This document shows positions 34,714 to 43,657 of a stretch of DNA of 64,000 bases, in pieces. The translations under genes and the position numbers were made by a program. The number at the start of each line of letters is the position of its first letter. The stretch's first letter is position 1. The notes beneath the pieces are model-generated. The model worked only from the letters and a program-made list of their open reading frames with translations, was not told the origin of the DNA and searched no databases. The DNA comes from Saprospiraceae bacterium (GTDB lineage Bacteria; Bacteroidota; Bacteroidia; Chitinophagales; Saprospiraceae), in the NCBI GenBank assembly GCA_028280415.1, contig JANQLV010000054.1:1-64000 (forward strand), read 5' to 3'.

Positions 34714-36588
34714 ATGCAAGATTCTTCAACATTTAATGGCAATACGGAAATCAAGAAGAATCTTGCTAAAACTACTTTTAGCAGACACATTTTTTTATTT
34801 TCTTTCAAATGGGAATACATTCAGGAAGATCAGAAAGGGTCTCTAACCAGTCAACCTCAAGTCAATAAATTTATTGAATTACTTCAATCTACTTCCAGGG
34901 AATCAGATTCGTCACCTTGGATCAAAAAACCTTTCCAACTTGATACTGCACTCAATTACAATGAGTATAATTATTTCTACGATTTCACCCGGGAGGTGAT
35001 GTATGACGTTTCTCCTTCCCTGAGTATATTGCGTGACGATGATGAAAAAATTCTTTACCATTTTCAATATCAGGAAATAGAGAATGCAACGTACCGCATT
35101 AAAATAAACAAAAACAGAAATCAGAAATCATCCGAAAATACAACCTATACGCTGGATATCGATAGCATACTTTTAAATGTTTACAATACAGGTGTGGCTG
35201 TGTTATCTTTTCATTTAATCAATTCACGATACGAAAATCTGCAAAGTGTCCTGGATATTAATCAATTTGGTCGAAGGATATATGCACCTTTCTTGGGACA
35301 ATCTGATGGAAATTTTGACCTGAAAGAAACTTTCGCCAGTGAACTCCCATCCGAAATATCCATTACTTTAGATCATTTGTCTATCATAGAAACATTCAAT
35401 GGTTACAAGAATAAAAACAATCTAAAAAGTGGGCCATTTCGGCTTCCTGCTTTTATTCAAAAGCTCCTTAGCGAAAAATTTAGATCTAGAAATTTTAGCC
35501 ATAAAAATAGCACGATTAAAATACCAGCCGAACCATATATATTGATTTCTCCGGTACAGGATGATCGAATGTTTGTACTGTGTTGGTTTCGTAGCCCTGA
35601 TTTTGCAATAAAAATAAAGGCAGCAGGACAAAAATATTTGGAAAACAAAGATTGGTATAAATTTCTTTTTGTGGACACGGATAGTCCTGGCTGTGGAAAT
35701 TCACGAATGATTGCTGAGCTTATTAAGCAGCATACCTATGACCGCTGGCTGGACTATGGGACACTTTACGGGATTTGTCGCTATGCGTTTGTATGCTTGG
35801 AGTCGAATACCTTTGCCCGGGATCACATGGTGGGAATGTATTATAAAATGATTGAATTGGCTCTGGTTCAGCGGGCGAGTATGCTGAAATTTTCGGATGA
35901 TGTCACTCGGCTTTCCCAGCTCTGGGAAAAGAAAGATGAGAAACAAACAACAAAAGAGATTCGCGAGTTATATGCCAATTACATTCGCTTTGTAAATAAG
36001 ATTTATTTCCGGGAAGTGACAGCCCAAGAGCAGGGAATTGAATTGTACGATCAGATTCAAGATCGATTCCGATTGAAAGAACATATTAAAGATCTGGATC
36101 AGGAAATCGAAGAACTGCATAGTTATGCGTCTATGCTCGAAGATAAAATGAAACGGGATCGTGAGGAAGAACGAAATGAACGTCTGGAGCTATTGACGAA
36201 AATGGGCTTCTTGTTTTTAGTACCTTCCTTCATCACAGGATACTATGGAATGAATGTCTTCGATGATCATTTGGCTCCTTATAACCTATACCACCTTATA
36301 GGTATTGGATTCGCTATTATTTTGGCAACTTTTATGATTTATTTTTCAACTCAGTTTCATGGTTCCCGAAAGAAAAGTATTACTATCCGTAAATGTTTAA
36401 CAATACTAAGTTTAATCGTCGTCATTTTCATGATGTTCTTTCCAGTAACCAACCAAAGGTCGAACCCGGGAATAGTCAAGGATAATCAAATTCCTCAAAT
36501 TAATAATGAAATAGATACTACCCGTCCCTCCAATATACCTGCTGAAAATTTAGAACTTAAATCCAAAGAAACAAATGACAAAGAATAA
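34714..36588 (+). CDS. corA: CorA-family membrane effector of type III-B CRISPR
   Basis: A 624-aa CorA-like protein. The long N-terminal part is cytoplasmic. A charged coiled coil (about 440-490, DQEIEELHSYASMLEDKM) leads to the first membrane helix, which ends in YGMN (YYGMNVF), the signature loop of CorA channels. A second helix follows (HLIGIGFAIILATFMIYF). A third hydrophobic segment (CLTILSLIVVIFMMFFPV) and a 45-residue tail are extra compared with classical two-helix CorA. In Bacteroides fragilis a CRISPR CorA is gated by SAM-AMP made by Cas10 and is required for immunity. The gene overlaps cmr1 by 14 bases. Confidence 0.88.
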   Translation: MQDSSTFNGNTEIKKNLAKTTFSRHIFLFSFKWEYIQEDQKGSLTSQPQVNKFIELLQSTSRESDSSPWIKKPFQLDTALNYNEYNYFYDFTREVMYDVSPSLSILRDDDEKILYHFQYQEIENATYRIKINKNRNQKSSENTTYTLDIDSILLNVYNTGVAVLSFHLINSRYENLQSVLDINQFGRRIYAPFLGQSDGNFDLKETFASELPSEISITLDHLSIIETFNGYKNKNNLKSGPFRLPAFIQKLLSEKFRSRNFSHKNSTIKIPAEPYILISPVQDDRMFVLCWFRSPDFAIKIKAAGQKYLENKDWYKFLFVDTDSPGCGNSRMIAELIKQHTYDRWLDYGTLYGICRYAFVCLESNTFARDHMVGMYYKMIELALVQRASMLKFSDDVTRLSQLWEKKDEKQTTKEIRELYANYIRFVNKIYFREVTAQEQGIELYDQIQDRFRLKEHIKDLDQEIEELHSYASMLEDKMKRDREEERNERLELLTKMGFLFLVPSFITGYYGMNVFDDHLAPYNLYHLIGIGFAIILATFMIYFSTQFHGSRKKSITIRKCLTILSLIVVIFMMFFPVTNQRSNPGIVKDNQIPQINNEIDTTRPSNIPAENLELKSKETNDKE

Positions 36589-37951
36589 ATTCACGCTCCG
36601 GTTTACGTTAAAACAACATACACCAATTATTCATTTCCAGGCAGATCAGGAAGGGGCTACGCTACGAGCCTCGGAGTTGAAGCCGAAATTGGATCGGTTT
36701 GTGGCTGACGACTTGAAGAAATTAAATCCAGAGTTATATAAAAAGCATCATGAAATGATTAAGAAATTTTTCATTTCTCAAAAGGATAAAAATCAACAAA
36801 CCGCATCATCTTATAAAATGAAAATCATATATGATGCTGATGCAACCGATGCGTATATTATTTCATCCTATCTGAGCAAAAAACAAATGGATTTACTGCA
36901 TTCAAAAAAAATAAAATTTATAGCACCTTCTCTATATTTTGCTCAAGAGAAAGAAATTGGAGCGTTGTTCAAAAAAGAAAAGATTAATAATAGAAACACC
37001 GTTTCTTTAGTGGACGATTATGAGGATAAACTTAAAGAGATTTTAAATAAAGGAATTGTAGCAAAGGATCAAAGTGTTCGTGTGGAGGTTTTTTCTTTCT
37101 ATGAAAGTATAAGAACATTAATTTCGTATAGCTTACCTTATGTGCTAACACTAGAAAATTTTGGGACTCGCCAAAATAAAGGTTTTGGCTGTTTTAGTTT
37201 AGAAGGACAATCCATTGAAGATTTTGAAGAGGGTTTAAGAAAGTTGATACGGGCGAAAATAGTTACTGCAGCTTACAAACATGTTAAGAGTTATTCTAGA
37301 TATAATGAAGTGCATGGTATAATCAACCAGGATTATAAGGTATTGAAATCCGGGATTAATAATAATAAAGATCCATATACTAAATCGCAATTATTTAAAT
37401 ACTTCTGTAAAGCGGAGCAAGATGCTATTCGATGGGAAAAGAGAACGATCAAACAACAAATTAATGCTATCCAAAATTCCGCATTTAGAAAGCGATTAAA
37501 ACAAATGAAATCAGATCCTGTAGATTGTGGAGATAGAAAGGGATGGAATGATTTAGAACCATACAATTATAAGTACATCCGAGCTTTATTGGGTTTAGCA
37601 GAACAATTCGAATTTCAGGTTACGAATAGTCGAGAAAAATATATCGTAACAATAAAATCAAAAGGAAAAATAGATCGATTCAAATCTCCCTTAACTTTTA
37701 AAGTATTAGACGGACACATTTATATCCTGGCATTTCAGGCCTCTATTAGTAGGATTACTAATGAGCTATTTGGTTTGACCTTAAAAAAGAAAACAAATAA
37801 TGGATATGAGAAGATTAATTTGAATGATATTCGAACCCCAGAAAAGTTTAATATCGAACATTTTTTGGATAAAGTAGTCAATAAAGAATTGCCAACAAAA
37901 AATGATGAATTAGAAATAAATTACAGAAAAATTATAGTTGATGAATCCTAA
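36575..37951 (+). CDS. cmr1: Type III-B CRISPR RAMP protein Cmr1
   Basis: A 458-aa RAMP protein at the first cmr position. The N-terminal LKQHTPIIHFQADQEGATLR then ELKPKLDRF matches the Cmr1 signature (T-P-h-h ... LR-x-x-E-h-K-P-x-h-D). A Gly-rich loop ENFGTRQNKGFGCF is the RAMP RNA-binding motif. Cmr1 (Cas7 group) caps the head of the Cmr complex and contacts the 3' end of the target duplex. The length is normal for the Bacteroidota form. It overlaps cas10 by 14 bases and corA by 14 bases, so the operon is tightly coupled. Confidence 0.85.
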   Translation: MTKNKFTLRFTLKQHTPIIHFQADQEGATLRASELKPKLDRFVADDLKKLNPELYKKHHEMIKKFFISQKDKNQQTASSYKMKIIYDADATDAYIISSYLSKKQMDLLHSKKIKFIAPSLYFAQEKEIGALFKKEKINNRNTVSLVDDYEDKLKEILNKGIVAKDQSVRVEVFSFYESIRTLISYSLPYVLTLENFGTRQNKGFGCFSLEGQSIEDFEEGLRKLIRAKIVTAAYKHVKSYSRYNEVHGIINQDYKVLKSGINNNKDPYTKSQLFKYFCKAEQDAIRWEKRTIKQQINAIQNSAFRKRLKQMKSDPVDCGDRKGWNDLEPYNYKYIRALLGLAEQFEFQVTNSREKYIVTIKSKGKIDRFKSPLTFKVLDGHIYILAFQASISRITNELFGLTLKKKTNNGYEKINLNDIRTPEKFNIEHFLDKVVNKELPTKNDELEINYRKIIVDES

Positions 37952-39662
37952 ACAACAATACCTTGCTCTGACCATTGGCCCGATATACCGAACCCTTACC
38001 GCAGTCAAAAGCACTAAAGCAATCTGGGCGGCAAGTTATCTATTCTCTCACTTGATGCACACGGTGTTAAGGGCGATTAAAGATCAGCCTGGCCTGAATA
38101 TTTTAATGCCCTACACCGGTGATTTGGGAGATAAAACCGAAGTTATCAATCTTTTCGAGGAAAAATTCACGAAAGATTTTGGTCTGTTTCCCGATCGTCT
38201 GATTGCTGAAAGTATAGCGCCGCAAAGGGATTACGATAGCCTAAAGAATGCTATTGATACGGCACGCATGAATCTGGTGGATTATCTTTTTGCGGATTTA
38301 AAAAATGAATCAAAAGATGCGCAGGGAGTATTCGAAAAACTTCGGCCGAGACTGACTAAACAGGATTTGACGGTATTTGTCCAATCTTATTTTCAATTGT
38401 CTCTTTTGCAATTCGAGCTAGGAGCTGAAGATATTGCAAAGGATAGTAATCCGGTCTTTGAGATTAATGCACTGCTGGATACCGTCGAATTACAACAACA
38501 ATTTCCGACTGTTGTCTCCGTGAATTATCTAAAGTACTTTTTAGAAGATATTTTCTATAATACGCTTGTGCAAAAAGGAAGCAGTTTGGAGCGCTTTCCT
38601 TCTACTATTGAGATTTCAACTTCGGGTTTATCTAAAATTTCTGAAAAAGCAAAGGAGTATCGTATCGCTGCCAGGCTATTGGTTTCGAAAGATAAAGCTG
38701 AAAACCAGGAAGGATTTCTCCAGGAATTGCGAGGGGCTAATTTCGAACTTCTACAGCATCATAAATACATCGCTATCGTAGTAGCCGACGGCGATAATAT
38801 GGGCAAACTGATTAGTGAAATCTATGCTTTTGATCCCGGTCTGTTTGAACTGTTTTCCAAACAACTGCTTCGCTTTGCTTATGCTGCGGCCTTACTCGTC
38901 AAAAAGAGCGGAGCCTATCCGATTTATACTGGTGGGGATGATCTCTTGTTTTTTAGTCCAATAGATGGTTTGGATATATCATCGGGTATAGAAACAAAGC
39001 ATTCCACTATTTTTCATCTCATTGGAAAAATAGACGAATTATTTGAACAATATATTGGAAGCCACGCTACTTTTCAGGACTTGTTTGATCGAATGGAAAA
39101 AAATGCTGTCGAGAAAAATACGGTTTTTCAAAAACCTTCCATGTCTTATGGTTTATCTATCAGTTATTATAAACATCCCCTCAACGAAGCTTTACAAAAA
39201 GGCTACGAATTACTCTTTCAAACAGCGAAAAATACGAAGAGTAAAAATACAGTGGCTTTTAGTTTGCAGAAGCACAGTGGTCAATCCTTCGGTGCAAGTA
39301 TTTCTAAAAATACCCGAAGTTATCAGGATTTCGTTCGACTACAAGACAGAGCCGTATTAGGAAGTGAGCGCTTTTTTACTTCAATCACCCACCGTCTTTT
39401 CGACCATCGAGCAACACTCTATTGGATTTATGATCACTTAAGGGATGAAACTTTACAGCTCCAACATCTCAGTAATTTCTTTGAGAATAATTTTGATGAA
39501 GCAATTCATCGGGATAACAGCAAGTATCTCGATGAAATCAAGCATCTAATGCACCATTTTTTTATCGATATAAATGCGGAAAGAAAAGACAATCAACTAG
39601 AGCAATTATACGCACTTATTCGCTTCATTCAATTTTTAAAAACGGAATATAAAAATGACTAA
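37938..39662 (+). CDS. cas10: Type III-B Cas10 (Cmr2), lacking an HD nuclease domain
   Basis: A 574-aa Cas10. The palm polymerase domain is intact: IVVADGDNMGKL near residue 282 and the GGDD motif in YTGGDDLLFF near 332. The N-terminus opens like Cmr2 (ALTIGPIYRTL ... AIWAASYLFSHL), with no HD motif and no room for a full HD domain; the protein is far shorter than the HD-containing form. It should therefore not cut single-stranded DNA and should act by making a nucleotide messenger. In relatives next to CorA the product is SAM-AMP, not cyclic oligoadenylate. The start overlaps cmr1 by 14 bases and the end overlaps cmr3 by 8. Confidence 0.92.
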   Translation: MMNPKQQYLALTIGPIYRTLTAVKSTKAIWAASYLFSHLMHTVLRAIKDQPGLNILMPYTGDLGDKTEVINLFEEKFTKDFGLFPDRLIAESIAPQRDYDSLKNAIDTARMNLVDYLFADLKNESKDAQGVFEKLRPRLTKQDLTVFVQSYFQLSLLQFELGAEDIAKDSNPVFEINALLDTVELQQQFPTVVSVNYLKYFLEDIFYNTLVQKGSSLERFPSTIEISTSGLSKISEKAKEYRIAARLLVSKDKAENQEGFLQELRGANFELLQHHKYIAIVVADGDNMGKLISEIYAFDPGLFELFSKQLLRFAYAAALLVKKSGAYPIYTGGDDLLFFSPIDGLDISSGIETKHSTIFHLIGKIDELFEQYIGSHATFQDLFDRMEKNAVEKNTVFQKPSMSYGLSISYYKHPLNEALQKGYELLFQTAKNTKSKNTVAFSLQKHSGQSFGASISKNTRSYQDFVRLQDRAVLGSERFFTSITHRLFDHRATLYWIYDHLRDETLQLQHLSNFFENNFDEAIHRDNSKYLDEIKHLMHHFFIDINAERKDNQLEQLYALIRFIQFLKTEYKND

Positions 39663-40773
39663 GTCGCAAAAAGTACTCATTACACTAAAGCCACTAAAAC
39701 CTTATTTCTTTGGTGGTGAGCAAACCTTCGGTCCGCCGGGAGATCGTTCGAATTATTTTGCAAAATCCAGAAAATTGCCACAACAAACAACACTTTTGGG
39801 TATGTTGCGCTACGAGCTGCTTGCACTTAAAGGTTTGTTGAATAATAAAGATAAAAAGAAAGCGAATCTTATTATTGGTGGAAAAAGTTTCAATGGAGAG
39901 GTGGAGGACTTCGGATTGATTGAAAAGCTTTCTGCCCTTTTTTTAATGAAGAAGAATACACCTTATTTACCTTTACCTAAAGCACATTTTTATGGTGAAA
40001 AAAATGTTTTACGTAACTACGACCTCCATGTTCTAGGGACGCCGGAAAGCCCTTCCGCTTTTATGCTACGGGATGATAAAGGAAATAATTATACGGCTAA
40101 GAATCATTTCGCCGAAGCCTGGATCAATACAGAGGATGAAAAAGAAGTAATTAAGGAATCAAAAATCTTCCAAAGTTCGGATAAAGTAGGAATTCGAAAA
40201 ACCAAAACCGGTAAGACAGAGGAGCACGCTTTTTTTAAGCAGAGATACTACGCAATGGTACAGGATTGGAAAATGGCTTTTATACTTTCTTTCAAAACAG
40301 ATGATGAAGTCGTTTGTAATTTTTTTTCCATCGGCCAGAAGCATCAGGTAGAATTAGGTGGAGAAGGTTCTGTCTTTTTAATGGAAATTAAATCGGCTGT
40401 AACTGAACCCACTTTACCCCAAGGCTATCCACGCTCGACAGCTTATCAAAAACTGATCCTAAAAAGTGATGCTTATGTTAAAGACCTTTCTGCGCTCTAC
40501 GACAGAGCTGTTTTTTCAATTACTGAGCCGGTGAGCTTTAGAAATATTAGAAGTAGCAATTCGGATAAAAAAGATTTTCGCTGGTCTAAACTGGATCGAT
40601 CCGGTCAGGAAAACAAAACCGCACCGTACAAAAGTGGATTGCATTTTTTGTTAAGCCGGGGAGCGATATTCTTTTGCGAAAATGCTGAAGCTTTCTCAGC
40701 ACATCTTCGGCATTCCGCCTTCCAAAAGATCGGATACAATCAGTTTGATATTATTCATAAAAATGAAAAATAA
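39655..40773 (+). CDS. cmr3: Type III-B CRISPR protein Cmr3
   Basis: A 372-aa Cas5-group RAMP protein. The opening ITLKPLKPYFFGGEQTFGPP followed by QQTTLLGMLRYELL is the typical Cmr3 N-terminus (L-K-P-x-F-F-x-x-x ... P-x-T-x-x-G-x-L-R). Cmr3 sits at the foot of the complex next to Cas10 and binds the 8-base 5' handle of the crRNA. It overlaps cas10 by 8 bases and is 6 bases from cmr4. Length is within the normal range. No internal defect was seen. Confidence 0.88.
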   Translation: MTKSQKVLITLKPLKPYFFGGEQTFGPPGDRSNYFAKSRKLPQQTTLLGMLRYELLALKGLLNNKDKKKANLIIGGKSFNGEVEDFGLIEKLSALFLMKKNTPYLPLPKAHFYGEKNVLRNYDLHVLGTPESPSAFMLRDDKGNNYTAKNHFAEAWINTEDEKEVIKESKIFQSSDKVGIRKTKTGKTEEHAFFKQRYYAMVQDWKMAFILSFKTDDEVVCNFFSIGQKHQVELGGEGSVFLMEIKSAVTEPTLPQGYPRSTAYQKLILKSDAYVKDLSALYDRAVFSITEPVSFRNIRSSNSDKKDFRWSKLDRSGQENKTAPYKSGLHFLLSRGAIFFCENAEAFSAHLRHSAFQKIGYNQFDIIHKNEK

Positions 40774-40779
40774 ATACCT

Positions 40780-41619
40780 ATGCCAAAATTTACCAGTCAT
40801 TTATATACTATCGAAGCCCTGACTAATCTTCACCCGGGAAGCGGAGATGTTAATTATTCTACTGTTGACAAGACCGTACAGCGCGATCCCGCTACCGGAT
40901 ATCCGACGATCCACAGTAGTAGTCTTAAAGGGGCGCTACGGAAATATTTTGAGGAAGAAACAGATATGGGGGATCGGGTCACATATATTTTTGGAGATCG
41001 TCCGGAAAATGGAAGTCAGGAAGCCGAACAAAAAGGAGCTTATCGTTTTTTTTCGGCTCAGTTACTTTCGCTACCCTTGCGTAGCAATTACCGGCCTTAT
41101 TACCAGGCCTTATCCAATGGTACGCTGGAGACACTGACGAAATTGTGCGAATATTTGTTGAGCCCGAAGCAATTTACCTTTGGGGATGCCTTAGAAAAAC
41201 TGAAACTACCGGAAGATGCTGCAACGACACTCTGTTACGTACTGGATACTGTAGATGGTCCCATCAGTGTGGAAGGCTATCCCGCTATGGAAGCGCAACA
41301 TGTCAGTACAGTTCCTGATACACTAAGCGAATTTATCGATAAACGGCCAGTACTTTTCTCCTCCCGGGATTTATCTCAAATTACAAAAAACCAGCTCCCG
41401 GTTATCGCCAGAAATCAGTTGGACAATGGCGAGAGTAAAAATCTTTGGTATGAAGAAGTGCTTCCCCGCATGACGAAGTTTTACTTCTTTGTTCAAGTAC
41501 CGCAAATAGGAAAAAATCATTTTACTGACTTCGAAAAAGAACTGAATAATAAAATCGTTCAAATCGGTGCCAATGCCAGTATCGGTTACGGTTATTGTTT
41601 GATTAAAAAAATAGTATAA
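40780..41619 (+). CDS. cmr4: Type III-B CRISPR backbone protein Cmr4
   Basis: A 279-aa Cas7-group protein. The N-terminal YTIEALTNLHPGSGD and YPTIHSSSLKGALRKYFE are the Cmr4 signature (L-H-x-G-x-G and h-P-x-h-x-x-S-S-h-K-G-x-h-R). Asp30 in STVDKTVQRD is the probable catalytic residue that cuts target RNA at six-base steps. Several copies form the backbone along the crRNA. The C-terminal NASIGYGYC is the expected Gly-rich loop. It is 1 base from cmr5. Normal length; RNA cleavage should be intact. Confidence 0.92.
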   Translation: MPKFTSHLYTIEALTNLHPGSGDVNYSTVDKTVQRDPATGYPTIHSSSLKGALRKYFEEETDMGDRVTYIFGDRPENGSQEAEQKGAYRFFSAQLLSLPLRSNYRPYYQALSNGTLETLTKLCEYLLSPKQFTFGDALEKLKLPEDAATTLCYVLDTVDGPISVEGYPAMEAQHVSTVPDTLSEFIDKRPVLFSSRDLSQITKNQLPVIARNQLDNGESKNLWYEEVLPRMTKFYFFVQVPQIGKNHFTDFEKELNNKIVQIGANASIGYGYCLIKKIV

Positions 41620-41620
41620 C

Positions 41621-42100
41621 ATGAACAAACGCATCAATGAATTGATCCCGGTAGCGATTTCGGTTATTCATAAACAATTGGCGGAGAATAAGTCTATCGA
41701 GGTACCGGAAACGTACAAAGGATACATTTCTGCTTTCTCTGGAAGTATCGTACAATCCGGTTTGTTGGCCGCGCTCACTTTTTATTCCGAAAAGTCTCCT
41801 GAAAAAAATGATGAGACCAAGAGTAGGAGAAATAAAATGCTGTGCGCTATCAAGACTATTCTACTTAAAAAAGGCTTGATTAAAACGACCTTGCTAAAAC
41901 TGGAATTCGCAGAAGGGGAGCAGAAAGATTTGCTGACCTATACCATGAAGTTTATTGATCCCAATTATAACAGCACGACGGATGAGTACACCTTTGAACT
42001 ACGGCCGGATCGAAGCAATATCATCCGCAACGAAATCATCGATGCGGCGATTGCACTCAAAATGGGACTCCGGATTTTTAAAATGAAGCAAAAAACATAG
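41621..42100 (+). CDS. cmr5: Type III-B CRISPR small subunit Cmr5
   Basis: A 159-aa mostly helical protein in the cmr5 position. The segment YKGYISAFSGSIVQSGLLAA matches the family core (Y-x-x-x-h-x-x-h-x-x-h-I-x-x-x-G-L-x-x-A-L). Cmr5 forms the inner filament against the Cmr4 backbone and guides target RNA. It lies between cmr4 and cmr6 with gaps of 1 and 3 bases. It is slightly longer than archaeal forms (about 150 residues at most), as usual for Bacteroidota. Confidence 0.85.
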   Translation: MNKRINELIPVAISVIHKQLAENKSIEVPETYKGYISAFSGSIVQSGLLAALTFYSEKSPEKNDETKSRRNKMLCAIKTILLKKGLIKTTLLKLEFAEGEQKDLLTYTMKFIDPNYNSTTDEYTFELRPDRSNIIRNEIIDAAIALKMGLRIFKMKQKT

Positions 42101-42103
42101 CTT

Positions 42104-43288
42104 ATGTCCAATCCAAATTTAGGCTACTTATTTTATAAAGAGTACTATCGACAAATCGACCTTAGACAGTTTTCTGAAGCGAATATAAATCGCCAAAAGA
42201 AAGTATCGAAAAGCAATAAAAAAATATTTGAGCAGAGAAATAAAGATCTTATAGGGGCAAAATTGGATGGAGGACTCCTGAAGTTTTTGCATCGCGTACC
42301 CCCTGGTGCGCAACAAAAGATTAAATTGAAAACGACCTATCCGGGACTCTTACTGGGGTCGGGCTACCTACACGAATCCGGTAGCGAAGGAGAATTTAAA
42401 CTGGGTTTTTTCTTTGATTATACAACGGGCTATCCGGTGATTCCAGGCTCGAGTGTAAAAGGAAAATTGCGATCGGTTTTTCCTTCTTTTAAAAGCCCTG
42501 CAAAGCATTTGCTACAACCCGAGCTGGAAAAAGAAGATGAATTGTCTAAAAACAAAGCCCAATACATCTGGTCCCTACTGCAAGCTGAAACGAACGAGGC
42601 TGTATTTGAAGAAAAAGATTATTCCCTGATCCATGAAATAGAGCAATGTGTTTTTGAAGGATGGGACCTAAAACGAGTAAAAGAACAAACAAATCGAATT
42701 CATTTTTTGCCGCTGGCCGGGAGAACTGTTTTTTTCGATGGCTTACCGGATACGGAAACGAATCAGGCTAAAGCATTCCTGACCGAAGATGCAATTACAC
42801 CACACCGGAATGAGCCGCTAAAAAATCCCATTCCCCTTAAAATGCTAAAAGTAGCGCCGGGGATTTGCTGGGTATTTTACTTTCGTATACCGGATATTGT
42901 CCTGAGTGATCACCGCCTGATCCCTGGCGAACAACTGGAAAAATTATTTACCCGGATTTTAATCGATCAGGGTATTGGCGCCAAGACGAATGTGGGTTAC
43001 GGCCAGTTAATCGAAATGCCTAAACCCAAAACATTTCAGAAAGGAGACCAGGTAGAAGGGATAATAGTCAACCAGCTGATTAGCGCGCAGGGACGGTATG
43101 AAATATACTTTGAGGTAGTGGGAAATCCGACTCCCGCCGTGGCTAGCGTTAGCCGGGATCAATACTACGAATTGGATGAAAAAGATCAGTGTCTGCTTAA
43201 AGTAAGCAGTATACGCCCGCAGGATAAGTCTATCAAATACGTCCAGATTTTGAAAGAAATCACCAAAAGGAATGGGCGACGGAAATGA
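42104..43288 (+). CDS. cmr6: Type III-B CRISPR RAMP protein Cmr6
   Basis: A 394-aa Cas7-group protein. The N-terminal part starts NLGYLFYKEYYRQID; the central GYPVIPGSSVKGKLRSVF is the typical RAMP helix of Cmr6 (P-V-I-P-G-S-S-h-K-G-x-L-R). A later IGAKTNVGYGQL is the Gly-rich loop. The last 80 residues look like a small beta domain (KGDQVEGIIVNQLISAQGRY), longer than archaeal Cmr6. It caps the head of the complex next to Cmr1. It is the last effector gene; the first CRISPR leader begins 16 bases after its stop. Confidence 0.88.
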   Translation: MSNPNLGYLFYKEYYRQIDLRQFSEANINRQKKVSKSNKKIFEQRNKDLIGAKLDGGLLKFLHRVPPGAQQKIKLKTTYPGLLLGSGYLHESGSEGEFKLGFFFDYTTGYPVIPGSSVKGKLRSVFPSFKSPAKHLLQPELEKEDELSKNKAQYIWSLLQAETNEAVFEEKDYSLIHEIEQCVFEGWDLKRVKEQTNRIHFLPLAGRTVFFDGLPDTETNQAKAFLTEDAITPHRNEPLKNPIPLKMLKVAPGICWVFYFRIPDIVLSDHRLIPGEQLEKLFTRILIDQGIGAKTNVGYGQLIEMPKPKTFQKGDQVEGIIVNQLISAQGRYEIYFEVVGNPTPAVASVSRDQYYELDEKDQCLLKVSSIRPQDKSIKYVQILKEITKRNGRRK

Positions 43289-43304
43289 TGGATAAAATAT
43301 ATTT

Positions 43305-43404
43305 AAAAAACATCAAAATGATAGCAAATGCATAATTTAAGGCTTTGTAGTATCTTGAAAAAGAGGGTAAGTGCTTTATTATCAGTTGCTTATAAAACGG
43401 AAGG
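43305..43404 (+). promoter_or_regulatory. CRISPR leader 1 (diverged copy)
   Basis: About 100 bases that match leaders 2 and 3, sharing ATGATAGCAAATGCATAATT, GGGTAAGT, CTTTATTATCAG or CGTTTATTATCAG, and a final CGGAAGG. In this copy the GCAAAT...ATTTGC inverted repeat is broken and the middle differs. It probably drives or once drove array 1. Confidence 0.75.
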
Positions 43405-43581
43405 ATAGGAGAGGACTGTTTTTAAGAGAGCATTGCGACCATATTTGAGAGTCGTATCACCAGGACTGTTCACTGTAGGAGAGCACTGTTTTTAAGATAG
43501 CATTGCGACATTGATCTTGTCGATTCCTTTCTGTCGAGAATCGAAAGTAGGAGAGCACTGTTTTTAAGAAGGCATTGCGAT
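43405..43581 (+). CRISPR. CRISPR array 1, three degenerate repeats
   Basis: Repeats lie at 43405-43439, 43475-43509 and 43547-43581, each 35 bases, one shorter than in the other arrays because the central T-rich tract reads CTGTTTTTAAG. All three differ from one another, and the last ends in GAT instead of GAC. Two spacers of 35 and 37 bases. Few, unlike repeats and a diverged leader suggest an array that no longer gains spacers. Confidence 0.92.
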
Positions 43582-43657
43582 CCGGATGGAAGTATTTATT
43601 AAAACAATACCTTATTCTTTTTGATCTAGAAAGGAATAAAAATTAAAAAATAAAATA

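Noticed and set aside
43440-43474. Extra repeat inside spacer 1 of array 1 (contains AGGACTGTT)
   Set aside because: The match to the repeat is only about nine bases and the rest does not align, so it is treated as spacer.
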